Assembly (NCBI GenBank): GCA_965248855.1
Contig: CBDFKQ010000010.1
Coordinates: 186,001 to 250,000 of the forward strand
Source of the DNA: CBDFKQ01 sp965248855
GTDB lineage: Bacteria; Bacteroidota; Bacteroidia; Cytophagales; 172606-1
Length of the DNA: 64,000 nt
Direction: 5' to 3'
Part shown: positions 20,544-29,909 of the stretch, piece by piece
Layout: the number at the start of each line of letters is the position of its first letter
Numbering within the stretch: the first letter of the stretch is position 1
Program-made: the position numbers and the translations under genes
The notes under the pieces: generated by a model
What the model saw: only the letters and a program-made list of their open reading frames with translations
The model's database searches: none
Told to the model about the DNA's origin: nothing

Positions 20544-23500
20544 TCAGACTAATACCTCTTTATCCAATACCCCACTCAAAATTTTATTTGCAAGAGAAAT
20601 TGATTTGACATCATCAAATATTAACAATAATCTATCCTTTACTTCTTTTAATCTACATTGTTTAGGATGTTTTTGAATAAATTGGATTATTTCACCAAAA
20701 ATTTCAGATTTAAAATAAGCTTCGTTTTGACCGGGCACAAAATGACACTTCATACTTCCAGATTTTAAAATTAATTTTTCAAAACCAAGTTTTTCAGCAA
20801 GCCAACGCAACTTTACTGTTTGAATTAAATCTTTTACTTCATCAGGTATCGGCCCAAACCTATCAATAATAGTTTTTTTAAAGCTTTCAAGTTCCTCATC
20901 ATTATTAATGCTGTCAAGTTTGGTATATAAACTTAATCTTTCGGAGATACTGGATACATAATGATCAGGAATAATAATTTGAAGATCAGATTCAATTGCA
21001 CAATCCACTTTTAAAATATTCATTGCTTTTGCTTCAAATTCACTCGCAAATAAATCTCTAAACTCATCTTCTTTTAATTCCTGAATAGCTTCGTCAAGAA
21101 TTTTATGATACATATCAAAACCTAAATCCGATATAAACCCACTTTGTTCTGCACCCAATAAATTACCTGCACCTCTGATATCCAAATCGCGCATGGCAAC
21201 TTTAAAACCATCTCCCAATTCTGAAAATTCTTCTAAAGTTTGTAAACGTTTTCGTGCATCGCTGGATAAAACAGAAATAGGCGGAGTAAGTAAATAACAA
21301 TATGCTTTTCTATTTGAACGACCTACACGACCACGCATTTGATGTAAATCGGACATGCCAAACATATGAGAATTATTTATAATTATTGTATTTGCATTGG
21401 GCACATCCAAACCGGATTCAATAATATTAGTTGACACAAGCACATCGCATTCACCTTCAATAAAACGCATCATTGTTTTCTCAAGCCGTGGCCCATCCAT
21501 TTGCCCATGAACAATTGCAATTTTTGCATCCGGCACCAATTTTAAAACCATATTTCCTATGCTTTCAATATCACTTACCCGATTGTGAACGATAAAAACC
21601 TGACCGCCACGTTTTAATTCTTCACTCACTGCATCTCTAAAAACTTCTTCGTTAAATACTGCAACTTCGGTTGTAACAGGCTGTCGATTGGGTGGTGGGG
21701 TTGCAATAATAGATAAATCTCTTGCTCCCATTAAAGAAAAATGTAATGTTCGGGGGATGGGTGTGGCAGTTAATGTAAGTGAATCAACATTGATGCGCAT
21801 TTCTTTTAATTTTTCTTTGGTTTTTACACCAAACTTTTGCTCCTCATCAATAATCATTAAACCCAAATCTTTAAATTTTACATCCGTACTGGCAATTCGG
21901 TGGGTACCAATTAAAATATTTATTTCTCCTTTTTCAACTTCTTTTAAAGTATCTTTTATTTGCTGGGCGGTTTTAAATCGATTAATATATTCAACTTTTA
22001 CAGGAAATTTTTCAAGTCGTTCTTTAAAAGTACGGTAATGTTGCATAGCCAGAATTGTAGTTGGTACCAACACTGCAACTTGTTTATTATCACAAACTGC
22101 TTTGAAAGCAGCTCTGATTGCAATTTCTGTTTTTCCAAATCCAACATCTCCACAAACCAACCTATCCATCGGGTGGTTTTGTTCCATATCATCTTTTACA
22201 TCGTTTGTTGATTTTGCCTGATCAGGTGTATCTTCATAAATAAAAGAACTTTCTAATTCTGCCTGAAGAAAACTATCTTTTGAATACGCAAAACCGGGTG
22301 CTGCTTTTCGTTTTGCATATAAACTAATTAATTCTTTAGCAATATCTTTTACTTGTTTTTTCGCACGGGTTTTCCTGTTTTCCCATTCAGGGGAGCCCAA
22401 CTTACTCATTAAAGGCGCAGTACCTTCTTTACCTGCATATTTTGATATTTTATGCAAAGCATAAATACTTACATATAATAAATCATTATCTCTAAAAACC
22501 AAACGAATGGATTCTTGCTGATGCTCTCCAACAATTACTTTTTCTAAACCTGCAAATCTTCCGATCCCATAATCTACGTGTGTTACAAAATCTCCGGGCT
22601 GAAGTGCGCGCAATTCTTTAAGAGTAATTGCTTTCGTTTTAGAAAATTTATCTTTGTTTTTATAGCGATGAAAACGATCAAAAATCTGGTGGTCGGTATA
22701 ACAGGCAATACCTAAATTTTTATCAATAAAACCTTCTCGAAAAGAAATATTTAATATTTGTACTTTTAAATTATGACTTAATTCTTCAAAAATGGAAATA
22801 AGTCTTTCGGTTTGCTTTACAGAATCGGCTACTATTAATGTTAAAACATTATGCGTTTGGTTGTTCTGAATATTTTCGACAAGTAAATTAAAATCTTTGT
22901 TAAATGAAGGTTGTGGGGAAGATGAAAACTCTAAAACATCTTTTGTTTTGTAAAAAGATTTTTTTCCAAACTCTACAATATGCTTTGTTTTTAATTGATG
23001 AAGAAATGATTTTCTGTTTTCGAAAATTGATTCGGGTTCGGTAATTACTTTTGTCCCTCCGGCTTTTTCTAAAATTTCTTTAAAACCCAGGCTTACTTTT
23101 TCGAAATAATTATCAATAATTTCAACAGTTAATTCAATATTTTTTGCCCAAACCCAAGTATTATCAGGTAAAAAATCTAAAAGTGCCTCTCGCTTTTCGT
23201 GTAAAAGTTTGGTTTGTACATTTGGTACTATTGATATTTCTTTTTTTGTTTCTAAAGATAATTGAGTGGTTGGGTCAAATGTGCGAATGCTTTCAATTTC
23301 ATCTCCAAATAATTCTATTCTAAAAGGAAATTCATTAGCGTAAGAAAATATATCAACAATCCCTCCCCTTACCGAAAACTGGCCTGCTTCATAAACGAAA
23401 TCTGTTTTATCAAAATCATAACTTACTAATAACTCCGTAAAAAAATTAGCATCTATCTTCTCCCCTACTTTGGTACTGAAAGTATTTGAAACCAAAGACC

Positions 23501-23930
23501 TTTTATTAATTACCTTTTCAGTTAAAGCTTCAGGATAAGTGATTATAATCTCTCCGTTTACATCTTTTTTATTCATTCTGCTCAACACTTCTGCTCGCAT
23601 CAGCACATTGGCATTTTCCGTTTCTTCAAAGTCGTAAGGTTTTTTGTAAGAATAGGGAAAGAATAAAATTTCTTTTTCGGGTAGTAAATTTTGAATATCA
23701 TTTAAATAATATTGCGCCTCTTCCTTATCTTCCAATATTATTAAATAGTTTTTATCATTTATTATTGAGTGAAGTGCTGAAGGAATTACGGCATCCAAAC
23801 TACCTGTTAAACCTTTTACAAAAAGGTGAGAGCCGTCAGGCTTTTCATTCAGATGAAATTGAATGTGGCTTGCAATGGTTTGTATAAAACTATCTTCCCT
23901 GTATAATTTCAAGAACTCTTGTACTTCCAA
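20544..23930 (-). CDS. mfd: Transcription-repair coupling factor Mfd
   Basis: 1128 residues, full length. Mfd pushes stalled RNA polymerase off DNA lesions and recruits UvrA. In order: UvrB-like N-terminal region (~1-330) with FSVRGGIVDIF; CarD-like polymerase-interaction domain (PGDFVTHVDYGIGRFAGLE); RecG-type helicase with Walker A GDVGFGKTEIAIRAAFKA, DEEQKFGVK box, TATPIPRTLHFSLMGARD, and TNIIESGLDVPNANTIIIN with QMRGRVGRSNRKAY; then the C-terminal TRCF domain. It lies between two inverted MITE-like elements and its 3' end abuts the tandem array, so no conventional terminator is seen. Confidence 0.97.
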   Translation of the reverse strand: MEVQEFLKLYREDSFIQTIASHIQFHLNEKPDGSHLFVKGLTGSLDAVIPSALHSIINDKNYLIILEDKEEAQYYLNDIQNLLPEKEILFFPYSYKKPYDFEETENANVLMRAEVLSRMNKKDVNGEIIITYPEALTEKVINKRSLVSNTFSTKVGEKIDANFFTELLVSYDFDKTDFVYEAGQFSVRGGIVDIFSYANEFPFRIELFGDEIESIRTFDPTTQLSLETKKEISIVPNVQTKLLHEKREALLDFLPDNTWVWAKNIELTVEIIDNYFEKVSLGFKEILEKAGGTKVITEPESIFENRKSFLHQLKTKHIVEFGKKSFYKTKDVLEFSSSPQPSFNKDFNLLVENIQNNQTHNVLTLIVADSVKQTERLISIFEELSHNLKVQILNISFREGFIDKNLGIACYTDHQIFDRFHRYKNKDKFSKTKAITLKELRALQPGDFVTHVDYGIGRFAGLEKVIVGEHQQESIRLVFRDNDLLYVSIYALHKISKYAGKEGTAPLMSKLGSPEWENRKTRAKKQVKDIAKELISLYAKRKAAPGFAYSKDSFLQAELESSFIYEDTPDQAKSTNDVKDDMEQNHPMDRLVCGDVGFGKTEIAIRAAFKAVCDNKQVAVLVPTTILAMQHYRTFKERLEKFPVKVEYINRFKTAQQIKDTLKEVEKGEINILIGTHRIASTDVKFKDLGLMIIDEEQKFGVKTKEKLKEMRINVDSLTLTATPIPRTLHFSLMGARDLSIIATPPPNRQPVTTEVAVFNEEVFRDAVSEELKRGGQVFIVHNRVSDIESIGNMVLKLVPDAKIAIVHGQMDGPRLEKTMMRFIEGECDVLVSTNIIESGLDVPNANTIIINNSHMFGMSDLHQMRGRVGRSNRKAYCYLLTPPISVLSSDARKRLQTLEEFSELGDGFKVAMRDLDIRGAGNLLGAEQSGFISDLGFDMYHKILDEAIQELKEDEFRDLFASEFEAKAMNILKVDCAIESDLQIIIPDHYVSSISERLSLYTKLDSINNDEELESFKKTIIDRFGPIPDEVKDLIQTVKLRWLAEKLGFEKLILKSGSMKCHFVPGQNEAYFKSEIFGEIIQFIQKHPKQCRLKEVKDRLLLIFDDVKSISLANKILSGVLDKEVLV

Positions 23931-23999
23931 AATCTTACCTTTATAATTTTACTTAAACGAATTAAGCCCTAAAAGACAATCAAATCTCTTAGGGTTACA

Positions 24000-24007
24000 C
24001 AAAGATA
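24000..24007 (-). promoter_or_regulatory. Candidate -7 element of mfd
   Basis: Reads TATCTTTG on the minus strand (TAnnTTTG consensus), about 70 bases before the start codon. No clear -33 TTTG is visible. Confidence 0.45.
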
Positions 24008-24097
24008 AAAAAAGAGATAGTGATAATTATTATGTGTGAATATTTTTAAAGTTAAATATGCTTAATGTTGATGTGATTTAATTTTTAAAAAAACTGA

Positions 24098-24130
24098 ATA
24101 TCGTTTTATTGATATTGATATTTTGATATT
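24098..24130 (-). repeat. Dispersed AT-rich intergenic repeat (copy)
   Basis: ATATCGTTTTATTGATATTG followed by ATATTTTGATATT: the motif in inverted orientation relative to the tandem array. Confidence 0.7.
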
Positions 24131-24180
24131 TTTTTCATGGGATAATAAATTCAAAGTCAAGAATGTTTTATATTAATAAT

Positions 24181-24371
24181 TGATGTTACGCATAACAATA
24201 TTTGAGTTTAACTATACGTCTTAATCTGTGATTCTTATTTTTTGTCTGAATCACGGATTAAATGGAGTAAAAACAATCTCTACATATCAAGCAACTAATT
24301 CAAGCACCTATTTAAACAAGAATATGTATAAACCAAAGGTTTATACAAGAACTAATTTTTGCGGAACATCA
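24181..24371 (-). mobile_element. MITE-like element, copy B (inverted)
   Basis: 191 bases bounded by TGATGTTACGCA and TGCGGAACATCA. Read on the minus strand it follows copy A block by block: the GTATAAACC...GGTTTATAC palindrome, CTTGTTTAAATA, GGTGCTT, ACTCCATTTAATCCGTGATT, the CAGACAAAAAATAAGAATCA block and ACGTATAGTTAAA. It lacks the ~105-base duplicated interior of copy A. TATTAAT occurs close outside both ends (24171-24177, 24374-24380). Confidence 0.75.
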
Positions 24372-24397
24372 GTTATTAATTTAACCACAATAAAAAA

Positions 24398-25168
24398 ATG
24401 ACAGAACATGTAATATTAATTGATACAAGTCATAGCAAAATCTTAAACCTTGATGCTGACGACCAAGGAAATTTTATGGCATTTACAGACAACAACAGTG
24501 TTATAACAAACGACCAGATTTTAAAAATCGACCTAGAATTACGCTACCCTATTATACGCAGATTAAACAACGAAACTTTTTTGATAGCAGATTGCCGAGC
24601 AGACAATAAAATCAACGGATATATTTATAATTTCAGAGGACAATTAATAAAATCATTTTTAGTAGGTGATGGCATAGACAACATTATCGTTCATCGAAAT
24701 AAAATTATAATTACATACTTTGATGAAGATGTTTATGGAAATGAAGGCCCAAATAATGACGGCCTTGCAGTTTTTGACTTTCAAGGGAAACAAGAATTTG
24801 GAATAAATTCAAGTGTTGGTGATTTATTAATTAGCGATTGTTATTGTATTTGCAAACATGGAACAAATAGAGTTTTATTTTATGCTTATCCTGACTTAAA
24901 AGTATTTGAACTTAATCTTGACACTTTTAAATTGGAGTGTTATGAAACGCCGACAGATTTTTCTGGATCATCAGCAATATCAAGCACCGCTGACAAAATT
25001 ATTTTACATTCTAGTTATCACGATGAGAGAAGCTTTTTCTTTTGGGACAGAAATAAAAAAGAAGTAATAAAAAGCGGAGATTATTCACCGGGTTTAACAG
25101 GAATAAAAAACGGTAAATTTTTAATTTATGGCGATAATGGATATACTATTATTAATCCTGTAGAATAA
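24398..25168 (+). CDS. Hypothetical beta-propeller-like protein
   Basis: 256 residues, no signal peptide and no membrane segment. The pattern is a series of short beta blades (for example NGYIYNFRGQLIKSF, GLAVFDFQGKQEFG, HGTNRVLFYAYPDLKVFELN, RSFFFWDRNKKEVI), suggesting a WD40- or YncE-like propeller. I do not recognise a specific family. It starts 26 bases after MITE-like copy B and has no co-directional partner close by, which fits accessory DNA. The function is unknown. Confidence 0.6.
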   Translation: MTEHVILIDTSHSKILNLDADDQGNFMAFTDNNSVITNDQILKIDLELRYPIIRRLNNETFLIADCRADNKINGYIYNFRGQLIKSFLVGDGIDNIIVHRNKIIITYFDEDVYGNEGPNNDGLAVFDFQGKQEFGINSSVGDLLISDCYCICKHGTNRVLFYAYPDLKVFELNLDTFKLECYETPTDFSGSSAISSTADKIILHSSYHDERSFFFWDRNKKEVIKSGDYSPGLTGIKNGKFLIYGDNGYTIINPVE

Positions 25169-25228
25169 TAGTATTTTAAAATCTGTGAATGGGGTAGTAT
25201 TCTAACCAAAACAAATTTTTAAAAGCTT

Positions 25229-25264
25229 ATTATCGTTTTATCAATATTGATATTTTGATATTTT
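25229..25264 (-). repeat. Dispersed AT-rich intergenic repeat (copy)
   Basis: TTATCGTTTTATCAATATTG followed by ATATTTTGATATTTTA, inverted orientation, between the propeller-like gene and the sigma factor. Confidence 0.7.
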
Positions 25265-25329
25265 ATTATTAAAATAAATTCAAATTTTAAAATTCAGAAA
25301 ATGAAAAGTAATTTTTTAATAGAATTCTA

Positions 25330-25337
25330 TATTTTTG
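25330..25337 (+). promoter_or_regulatory. Candidate -7 element of the ECF sigma operon
   Basis: TATTTTTG fits TAnnTTTG and lies 50 bases before the sigma gene start. No good -33 partner is seen. Confidence 0.35.
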
Positions 25338-25387
25338 TAAATCATTGGGTTACTTTAAATTTACTTTTCAATTAACAGAACAATTGC

Positions 25388-25942
25388 ATGTTCGATTACA
25401 ATAGTATCATAGAAATTAAAAATGGTAATGATAAAACCCTTACCAACATTTATAAAACCTATCGGGATGAATTTATTCGTTGGTCGGCAAGGCATTATCA
25501 ATGCCCTGAGGAATTGGCGAAGGATGTTTATCAGGTTGCGATAGTTATTTTTTATGAAAATATTGTAAATGGAAAATTAACAGAATTAAAAAGTTCAATC
25601 AAAACTTACCTTTTTGCTATCGGGAAAAATAAAATTCTTGAACAAAATGTAGAAGTAAAGAAACAGGAAAGGATGCACGAAAATTTTGTGTATGAACCCA
25701 TTGAACATGTGCAGGCAGAAGATAGGGAGGAAGTTTTTAATTCAGTTGAAAAAGCACTTGGTGAATTGGGTGAACCTTGCAAAACTTTGTTGGAATTATT
25801 TTATTATAAAAGTTATTCTATCGAACAAATTGCAAATACACTGGGCTATAATGGAAATGACTCGGCCAAAACCCAAAAATATAAATGTTTAACAAGGCTC
25901 AAGAAGATGTTTGCAGAGCAAAAGTTTTCTTCTTTAAATTAA
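25388..25942 (+). CDS. ECF-type RNA polymerase sigma factor
   Basis: 184 residues, sigma-70 region 2 and 4 only. Region 2: NIYKTYRDEFIRWSARHYQCPEELAKDVYQ-type helix and SSIKTYLFAIGKNKI. Region 4: ALGELGEPCKTLLELFYYKS, YSIEQIANTLGY, and KCLTRLKK as the DNA-binding helix-turn-helix. It would direct RNA polymerase to a stress or surface regulon. It is followed 22 bases later by a membrane TPR protein, an arrangement common in Bacteroidota where the partner probably controls the sigma factor. No zinc-finger anti-sigma is present. Confidence 0.87.
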   Translation: MFDYNSIIEIKNGNDKTLTNIYKTYRDEFIRWSARHYQCPEELAKDVYQVAIVIFYENIVNGKLTELKSSIKTYLFAIGKNKILEQNVEVKKQERMHENFVYEPIEHVQAEDREEVFNSVEKALGELGEPCKTLLELFYYKSYSIEQIANTLGYNGNDSAKTQKYKCLTRLKKMFAEQKFSSLN

Positions 25943-25964
25943 ATTATCGGGAATATTTACAGAT

Positions 25965-26708
25965 ATGGACCTTAACGAAACCTCTTTCGATTTAATTGAA
26001 AGATATATTGAAAATAAATTAAGTGCTGAAGAGAAAGAAGTTTTTGAAAAACAACTTGATGACGATCAGGCTTTAAAGGATGAAATTTCATCTTTTAATA
26101 CGGTAATAGGTGGCATTAAATCCTTACAGAGATCGGCTCTGTTGAATCAAATTAAAGAAGTTGATGCTGAAATGCCAAAAGCAATGAAAACGGTTTCGTT
26201 GTTTGATTTTTCAATGGCAAGGAAGGAATCGATTTATTGGATTGCGGCTTCAATTGTTTTAACTTTATGTATCGGAGGTTATTTTTTTTCAAATCAGGCA
26301 CGAAAATCTGATGAACTTTTTGCGCAATATTTCTCGCCCGACACCTTAAAAATAAAAAGATTAAATCCTGAAGTGTCAAATCAATATCAAAAAGGAAATT
26401 ATGCAGCTGCTGTTAAAGCCCTTAATCAATTAAAAAAATCGTTTGATGATACCACCAATGCGACAAATTTATTTTATAAAGGAAACGCATATTTGGCATT
26501 AAAAGAGCCTGAAAAAGCTATTGAATGTTTTCAAAAAGTTCTGGAATCGCCAAATGGGGTATATAAAAAAGAAAGCGAATGGTATTTGGCGCTGAGTTAT
26601 GTAAAAGCAAAAAAATTTAAAAAAGCGCGACCTATATTAAAAAATATTGCATCAAATTCATCACATCCCTATCAAAAAGATGCTGAGGATGTTTTGTTGA
26701 AGATGTAA
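25965..26708 (+). CDS. Membrane-anchored TPR protein, putative sigma partner
   Basis: 247 residues. Residues ~1-85 are cytoplasmic and start like FecR/anti-sigma proteins (DLIERYIENKLSAEEKEVFE, QLDDDQALKDEI). One transmembrane helix follows (SIYWIAASIVLTLCIGGYFF, ~residues 88-108). The outer part has TPR repeats: NYAAAVKALNQL, ATNLFYKGNAYLALKEPEKA and WYLALSYVKAKKFKKARPIL. Co-transcribed with the ECF sigma factor, it most likely binds and gates it from the inner membrane; that role is inferred from layout. No terminator is seen. Confidence 0.75.
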   Translation: MDLNETSFDLIERYIENKLSAEEKEVFEKQLDDDQALKDEISSFNTVIGGIKSLQRSALLNQIKEVDAEMPKAMKTVSLFDFSMARKESIYWIAASIVLTLCIGGYFFSNQARKSDELFAQYFSPDTLKIKRLNPEVSNQYQKGNYAAAVKALNQLKKSFDDTTNATNLFYKGNAYLALKEPEKAIECFQKVLESPNGVYKKESEWYLALSYVKAKKFKKARPILKNIASNSSHPYQKDAEDVLLKM

Positions 26709-26751
26709 GAGAGAGGAAAGAAAAAGAGACAAGAGACAAGAGAAAGCTTTT

Positions 26752-26808
26752 TTAATCTACCCATCCTAAACCCTGCCATGCATTAGGCATAAATGCCAAT
26801 TCACGCAT
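26752..26808 (-). pseudogene. Truncated YoeB/Txe-like toxin remnant
   Basis: Starting at the ATG (26806-26808) that overlaps the stop codon of the upstream antitoxin-like gene, 18 codons read MRELAFMPNAWQGLGWVD then TAA. The start MRELAFMPNAW is what YoeB/Txe RNase toxins of Bacteroidota begin with, as I recall them; the remaining ~70 residues with the catalytic Glu, Arg and His are gone. The overlapping ATGCGTGA junction is the usual antitoxin/toxin coupling. Confidence 0.55.
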
Positions 26809-27010
26809 TAATCATTTTTTTAAGTTCTAACAAATCTATATGAGTAGGTTTTACATCGCCATTCTCATATTTTTCAATGCTTTGTAAAATTGCAGGATTT
26901 GTAATTTCATTTGAAAGGACGGCTTTTATTTTTTTTATAAATGAGATACTTTTAAAAAACTCTTCTGCAAAAGCCATTTTATTTTCATCTATATCTATTA
27001 TATATTTCAT
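26801..27010 (-). CDS. Small antitoxin-like protein (DUF2683-like)
   Basis: 69 residues, starting MKYIIDIDENKMAFAEEFFK. It resembles the short proteins annotated as DUF2683 in Bacteroidota, encoded directly upstream of YoeB- or RelE-like toxins. The first half has a beta strand and amphipathic helix suitable for dimerisation, the second half (SIEKYENGDVKPTHIDLLEL) is typical of the toxin-binding tail. Its stop codon overlaps the start of the truncated toxin remnant. The family assignment is from memory. Confidence 0.6.
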   Translation of the reverse strand: MKYIIDIDENKMAFAEEFFKSISFIKKIKAVLSNEITNPAILQSIEKYENGDVKPTHIDLLELKKMINA

Positions 27011-27154
27011 AATCTTATATTTAAATCAGCATCAAACTATTTAATTCCATTGTTTTTTTGGTAAAAAAATTTATTAAATAAATAAAAGACAAAATGAATA
27101 AAAATTCCAAGTAATAAAATTTAGGATAATTATTACCTTTTATTTTTTGAAATT

Positions 27155-28438
27155 TTAAAAAACCTCTCCTAAATTAAAGAATACCCCTTGCGAACCTCCA
27201 ATACCAAAAGCATAATCAATTGAAATATTTGTATTTGAGTATTTATTTAATTTAATACGCAAACCAGCACCACCTGCTGGTAAAAGCTTTTCAAATTTTT
27301 CACTTTTTTCTTCAGTAAACGACTCCATATTTGCAAATGCAACACCACCTAATAATCCATTTCTCGTAAGAGTAAAACGATATTCAGTTTCTAAATAAAG
27401 CATGTTCCTGCCTCGAAATCTTCCTTGAATATAACCGCGACCTGTATTTGCATGCGAATCCCATCCGGTGCTTGGTAAATCCAAGTAAGGAGGGTTGCCG
27501 GATAAAGTGAACCAATTATAAGTCCAAAAAGCTAAAATATTTTTCGAATTATTTGGTATTTTTATATATTTTCTAAAATCTAATATTAATAATTGCCAAT
27601 TTTTATCGCTCCCTAAAAATTTAAAATTGGGTCTGTAAATTACATTTCCATACCATCCACCGGGCGGATTGATAGAATTTCTTCTGTTATCGTATAAAAA
27701 ATTTAAAGATAAGCCTGAAGAAACAGCTTTTGAATCATTTTTATATTTATTAAAATCTGCTGAAACAGTATCAGGTCCTTTTTCCGTTATCTTCCAATGC
27801 ACATCCAAATTATAACCCAGGCCTGCATAAAAATCTTTAATAATATGTTTCATTACTACCTGATAAATTCTTATATAAGAATAATCGATAAGGTCAGCAT
27901 CTTTTAATGAAGTATAATTCCCTAACCCATAAGTATTTTGTGGGTATTTCATAAATCGCCAATCACCAACATAATTATATTTATTTCCTTTCGACCAAAT
28001 ATTTGAATGAATCGGAACAATTATCTGGTGGTATTGGGTATAGGCCACACTTGTACTTATGGATGAAATATTCGCATTTTTGTCTGCTGATTTATAAAAT
28101 GCTGCATTACCGGAAAGAGCAACTGCAAAACCGGTTTCTAAAGTATAACCGGCTGCCGGTAAAATGGAATAATAAATTTTACCGGGCACTTTTTTTAATG
28201 CCGAATCGCCTGTAGATTTTGGTAAGTTTTTAAATATCTTTCTCAAAATATCTCCTATATCTTTTTGGGAAGAATATATTGAAATTTTATTTTTGTCTTG
28301 TTGAGTATTATTTTTAAAAGTATTTGGAGTAATAATTTTTGAACTATCGATTTGGCTTAACGACACAGAAATTGTAAAGCAATAGGTTATTGAAATAAAA
28401 AATATTTTAAAAATATTTTTTTTGTATAGTTTTTTCAA
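27155..28438 (-). CDS. Omp85/BamA-TamA family outer-membrane barrel protein
   Basis: 427 residues with a signal peptide (cleavage after about residue 29, SLSQ). The body is a 16-strand-type surface-antigen barrel: DNRRNSINPPGGWYG, an RGYIQGRFRGRNMLYLETEYRF region corresponding to the conserved (V)RGY and strand after it, and GGAGLRIKLNKYSNTNISID, ending FFNLGEVF with a terminal aromatic. No POTRA domains are evident in the N-terminal ~100 residues, so it is one of the short BamA-like barrels. It may help insert or translocate surface components; the substrate is unknown. Divergent from lipB. Confidence 0.78.
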   Translation of the reverse strand: MKKLYKKNIFKIFFISITYCFTISVSLSQIDSSKIITPNTFKNNTQQDKNKISIYSSQKDIGDILRKIFKNLPKSTGDSALKKVPGKIYYSILPAAGYTLETGFAVALSGNAAFYKSADKNANISSISTSVAYTQYHQIIVPIHSNIWSKGNKYNYVGDWRFMKYPQNTYGLGNYTSLKDADLIDYSYIRIYQVVMKHIIKDFYAGLGYNLDVHWKITEKGPDTVSADFNKYKNDSKAVSSGLSLNFLYDNRRNSINPPGGWYGNVIYRPNFKFLGSDKNWQLLILDFRKYIKIPNNSKNILAFWTYNWFTLSGNPPYLDLPSTGWDSHANTGRGYIQGRFRGRNMLYLETEYRFTLTRNGLLGGVAFANMESFTEEKSEKFEKLLPAGGAGLRIKLNKYSNTNISIDYAFGIGGSQGVFFNLGEVF

Positions 28439-28577
28439 GTAGAAATATTAAAACTTTAAATAATAATTTAAAGAAGTTCTTTTTGAGAAGAATAATTCAT
28501 TTTTTATCAAATATCATTCCTCCAAACTATTTTTTACTAACTTATGTATTTCTATTATATTTTGCATACAATTTTTA

Positions 28578-29294
28578 ATGGCTTACAAAAATAAAGAAGT
28601 TATTTTACAAACATGGGGGGTTATAGATTATTTGGAAGCTTGGGATAAGCAAGAAAAAATATTTTCCTCATCGGTACAGCTTAAAATTCAAAACAGAACA
28701 TTAGAAGAAAATGAACAGGTTTTAACACCTAATTATTTGATTTTTTGTGAACACCCAAATGTTTTTACCTTAGGTAAAAGTGGCAAAATTGAAAATTTGT
28801 TACTCAACGATAAAGAATTAAATTTATTCAACTCATCTTTTTATAAAATTAATCGGGGAGGTGACATTACCTATCACGGACCGGGTCAACTGGTTTGTTA
28901 TCCGATCTTAGATTTGGATAATTTTTTTACCGATATTCATTTATACTTAAGGTTGCTCGAACAAGCTGTTATACAAACTCTTGATGAATATAATATAATC
29001 GCCGATAGGATACCCGGCTTAACAGGAGTGTGGATTAATCACACAAACCCTGTACATGCACGAAAAATTTGTGCAATGGGTGTCAGATCTAGCAGATGGG
29101 TAACCATGCATGGCTTGGCTCTCAATGTAAATACTGATTTAAATTATTTTAATCACATTATTCCTTGTGGCATTAATGATAGAGCTGTTACATCTGTATC
29201 GAAAGAAATAGGAATAAATTTGGATATTAAAGAAGTAGAAGAAAAATTACTTAAACATATTTGCAAATTATTTGAAATGGAAATAATTAAATAA
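28578..29294 (+). CDS. lipB: Octanoyltransferase LipB
   Basis: 238 residues. Moves octanoyl groups from acyl carrier protein to lipoyl domains, the first step of lipoate synthesis in the cytoplasm. Motifs in order: CEHPNVFTLGKSG, the RGGDITYHGPGQLVCYPILD signature, the lysine-containing RKICAMGVR loop, TMHGLALNVN, and the catalytic cysteine in HIIPCGI, followed by RAVTSVSKE. Length and motif spacing are normal. No lipA is adjacent. Confidence 0.96.
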   Translation: MAYKNKEVILQTWGVIDYLEAWDKQEKIFSSSVQLKIQNRTLEENEQVLTPNYLIFCEHPNVFTLGKSGKIENLLLNDKELNLFNSSFYKINRGGDITYHGPGQLVCYPILDLDNFFTDIHLYLRLLEQAVIQTLDEYNIIADRIPGLTGVWINHTNPVHARKICAMGVRSSRWVTMHGLALNVNTDLNYFNHIIPCGINDRAVTSVSKEIGINLDIKEVEEKLLKHICKLFEMEIIK

Positions 29295-29362
29295 AATGTG
29301 TTTGAGTAAGGATAAAAAGAGTTATTATCTTTTTCTTTATCATCCTCTGATAAATTAAATAT

Positions 29363-29770
29363 ATGATTAAAGATATTATAATGCCTAAGGTGGAAGGCGT
29401 AAATGTGGCCATCGCCCGTAAAAAAGATGAAGAGGCGAATGATTATGATTGGAACGTTTATTTAATAAATAAAAATAATTTTTCCATAAATAATATTTTA
29501 ATTACGTCGAAAGGATATGGATTTAAAGATGAAGAAAAGCAAGAAACTTCTGTTTTAAGGCATATGATACCTATTATTGAAGCAAAAGATTTTGCTTTGG
29601 TTGAGCGCATCGATCCTTCAGTTTTTCATTTATACAATCAATATTGGGTAAGTTATTATGTGGATAATGTAATTCACGAAAAAAAATTCATTTTTGTACC
29701 TGAAAGTATTATTGAAGAAAATTTAGTAAAGATCGGAATATTAGAGCTTAATGGAATTCTGCATGAATAA
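29363..29770 (+). CDS. Conserved hypothetical protein
   Basis: 135 residues, starting MIKDIIMPKVEGVNVAIARK. Soluble, acidic and beta-rich, without a signal peptide. I recall similar small proteins widely in Bacteroidota, without a known function. It lies 68 bases after lipB on the same strand. No motif supports an activity. Confidence 0.65.
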   Translation: MIKDIIMPKVEGVNVAIARKKDEEANDYDWNVYLINKNNFSINNILITSKGYGFKDEEKQETSVLRHMIPIIEAKDFALVERIDPSVFHLYNQYWVSYYVDNVIHEKKFIFVPESIIEENLVKIGILELNGILHE

Positions 29771-29909
29771 AAATAATCGCATTCATTGGGTTTTTAAGTA
29801 AGTATTAATTTTATTTGCTAAAGTCGATCAAAGAATGGCTGATACCATAAATACTTTATTAATGTAATATGGTATAGTCGACGTAATTTTAACTCAGTGC
29901 TATTATTCC

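Larger units (their letters stand above)
23931..24397. other. Intergenic region between mfd and an unknown gene
   Basis: It holds the mfd promoter candidate and leader (with a CCCTAA...TTAGGG hairpin at about 23968-23995), a dispersed repeat copy at 24098 and MITE-like copy B. Confidence 0.6.
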
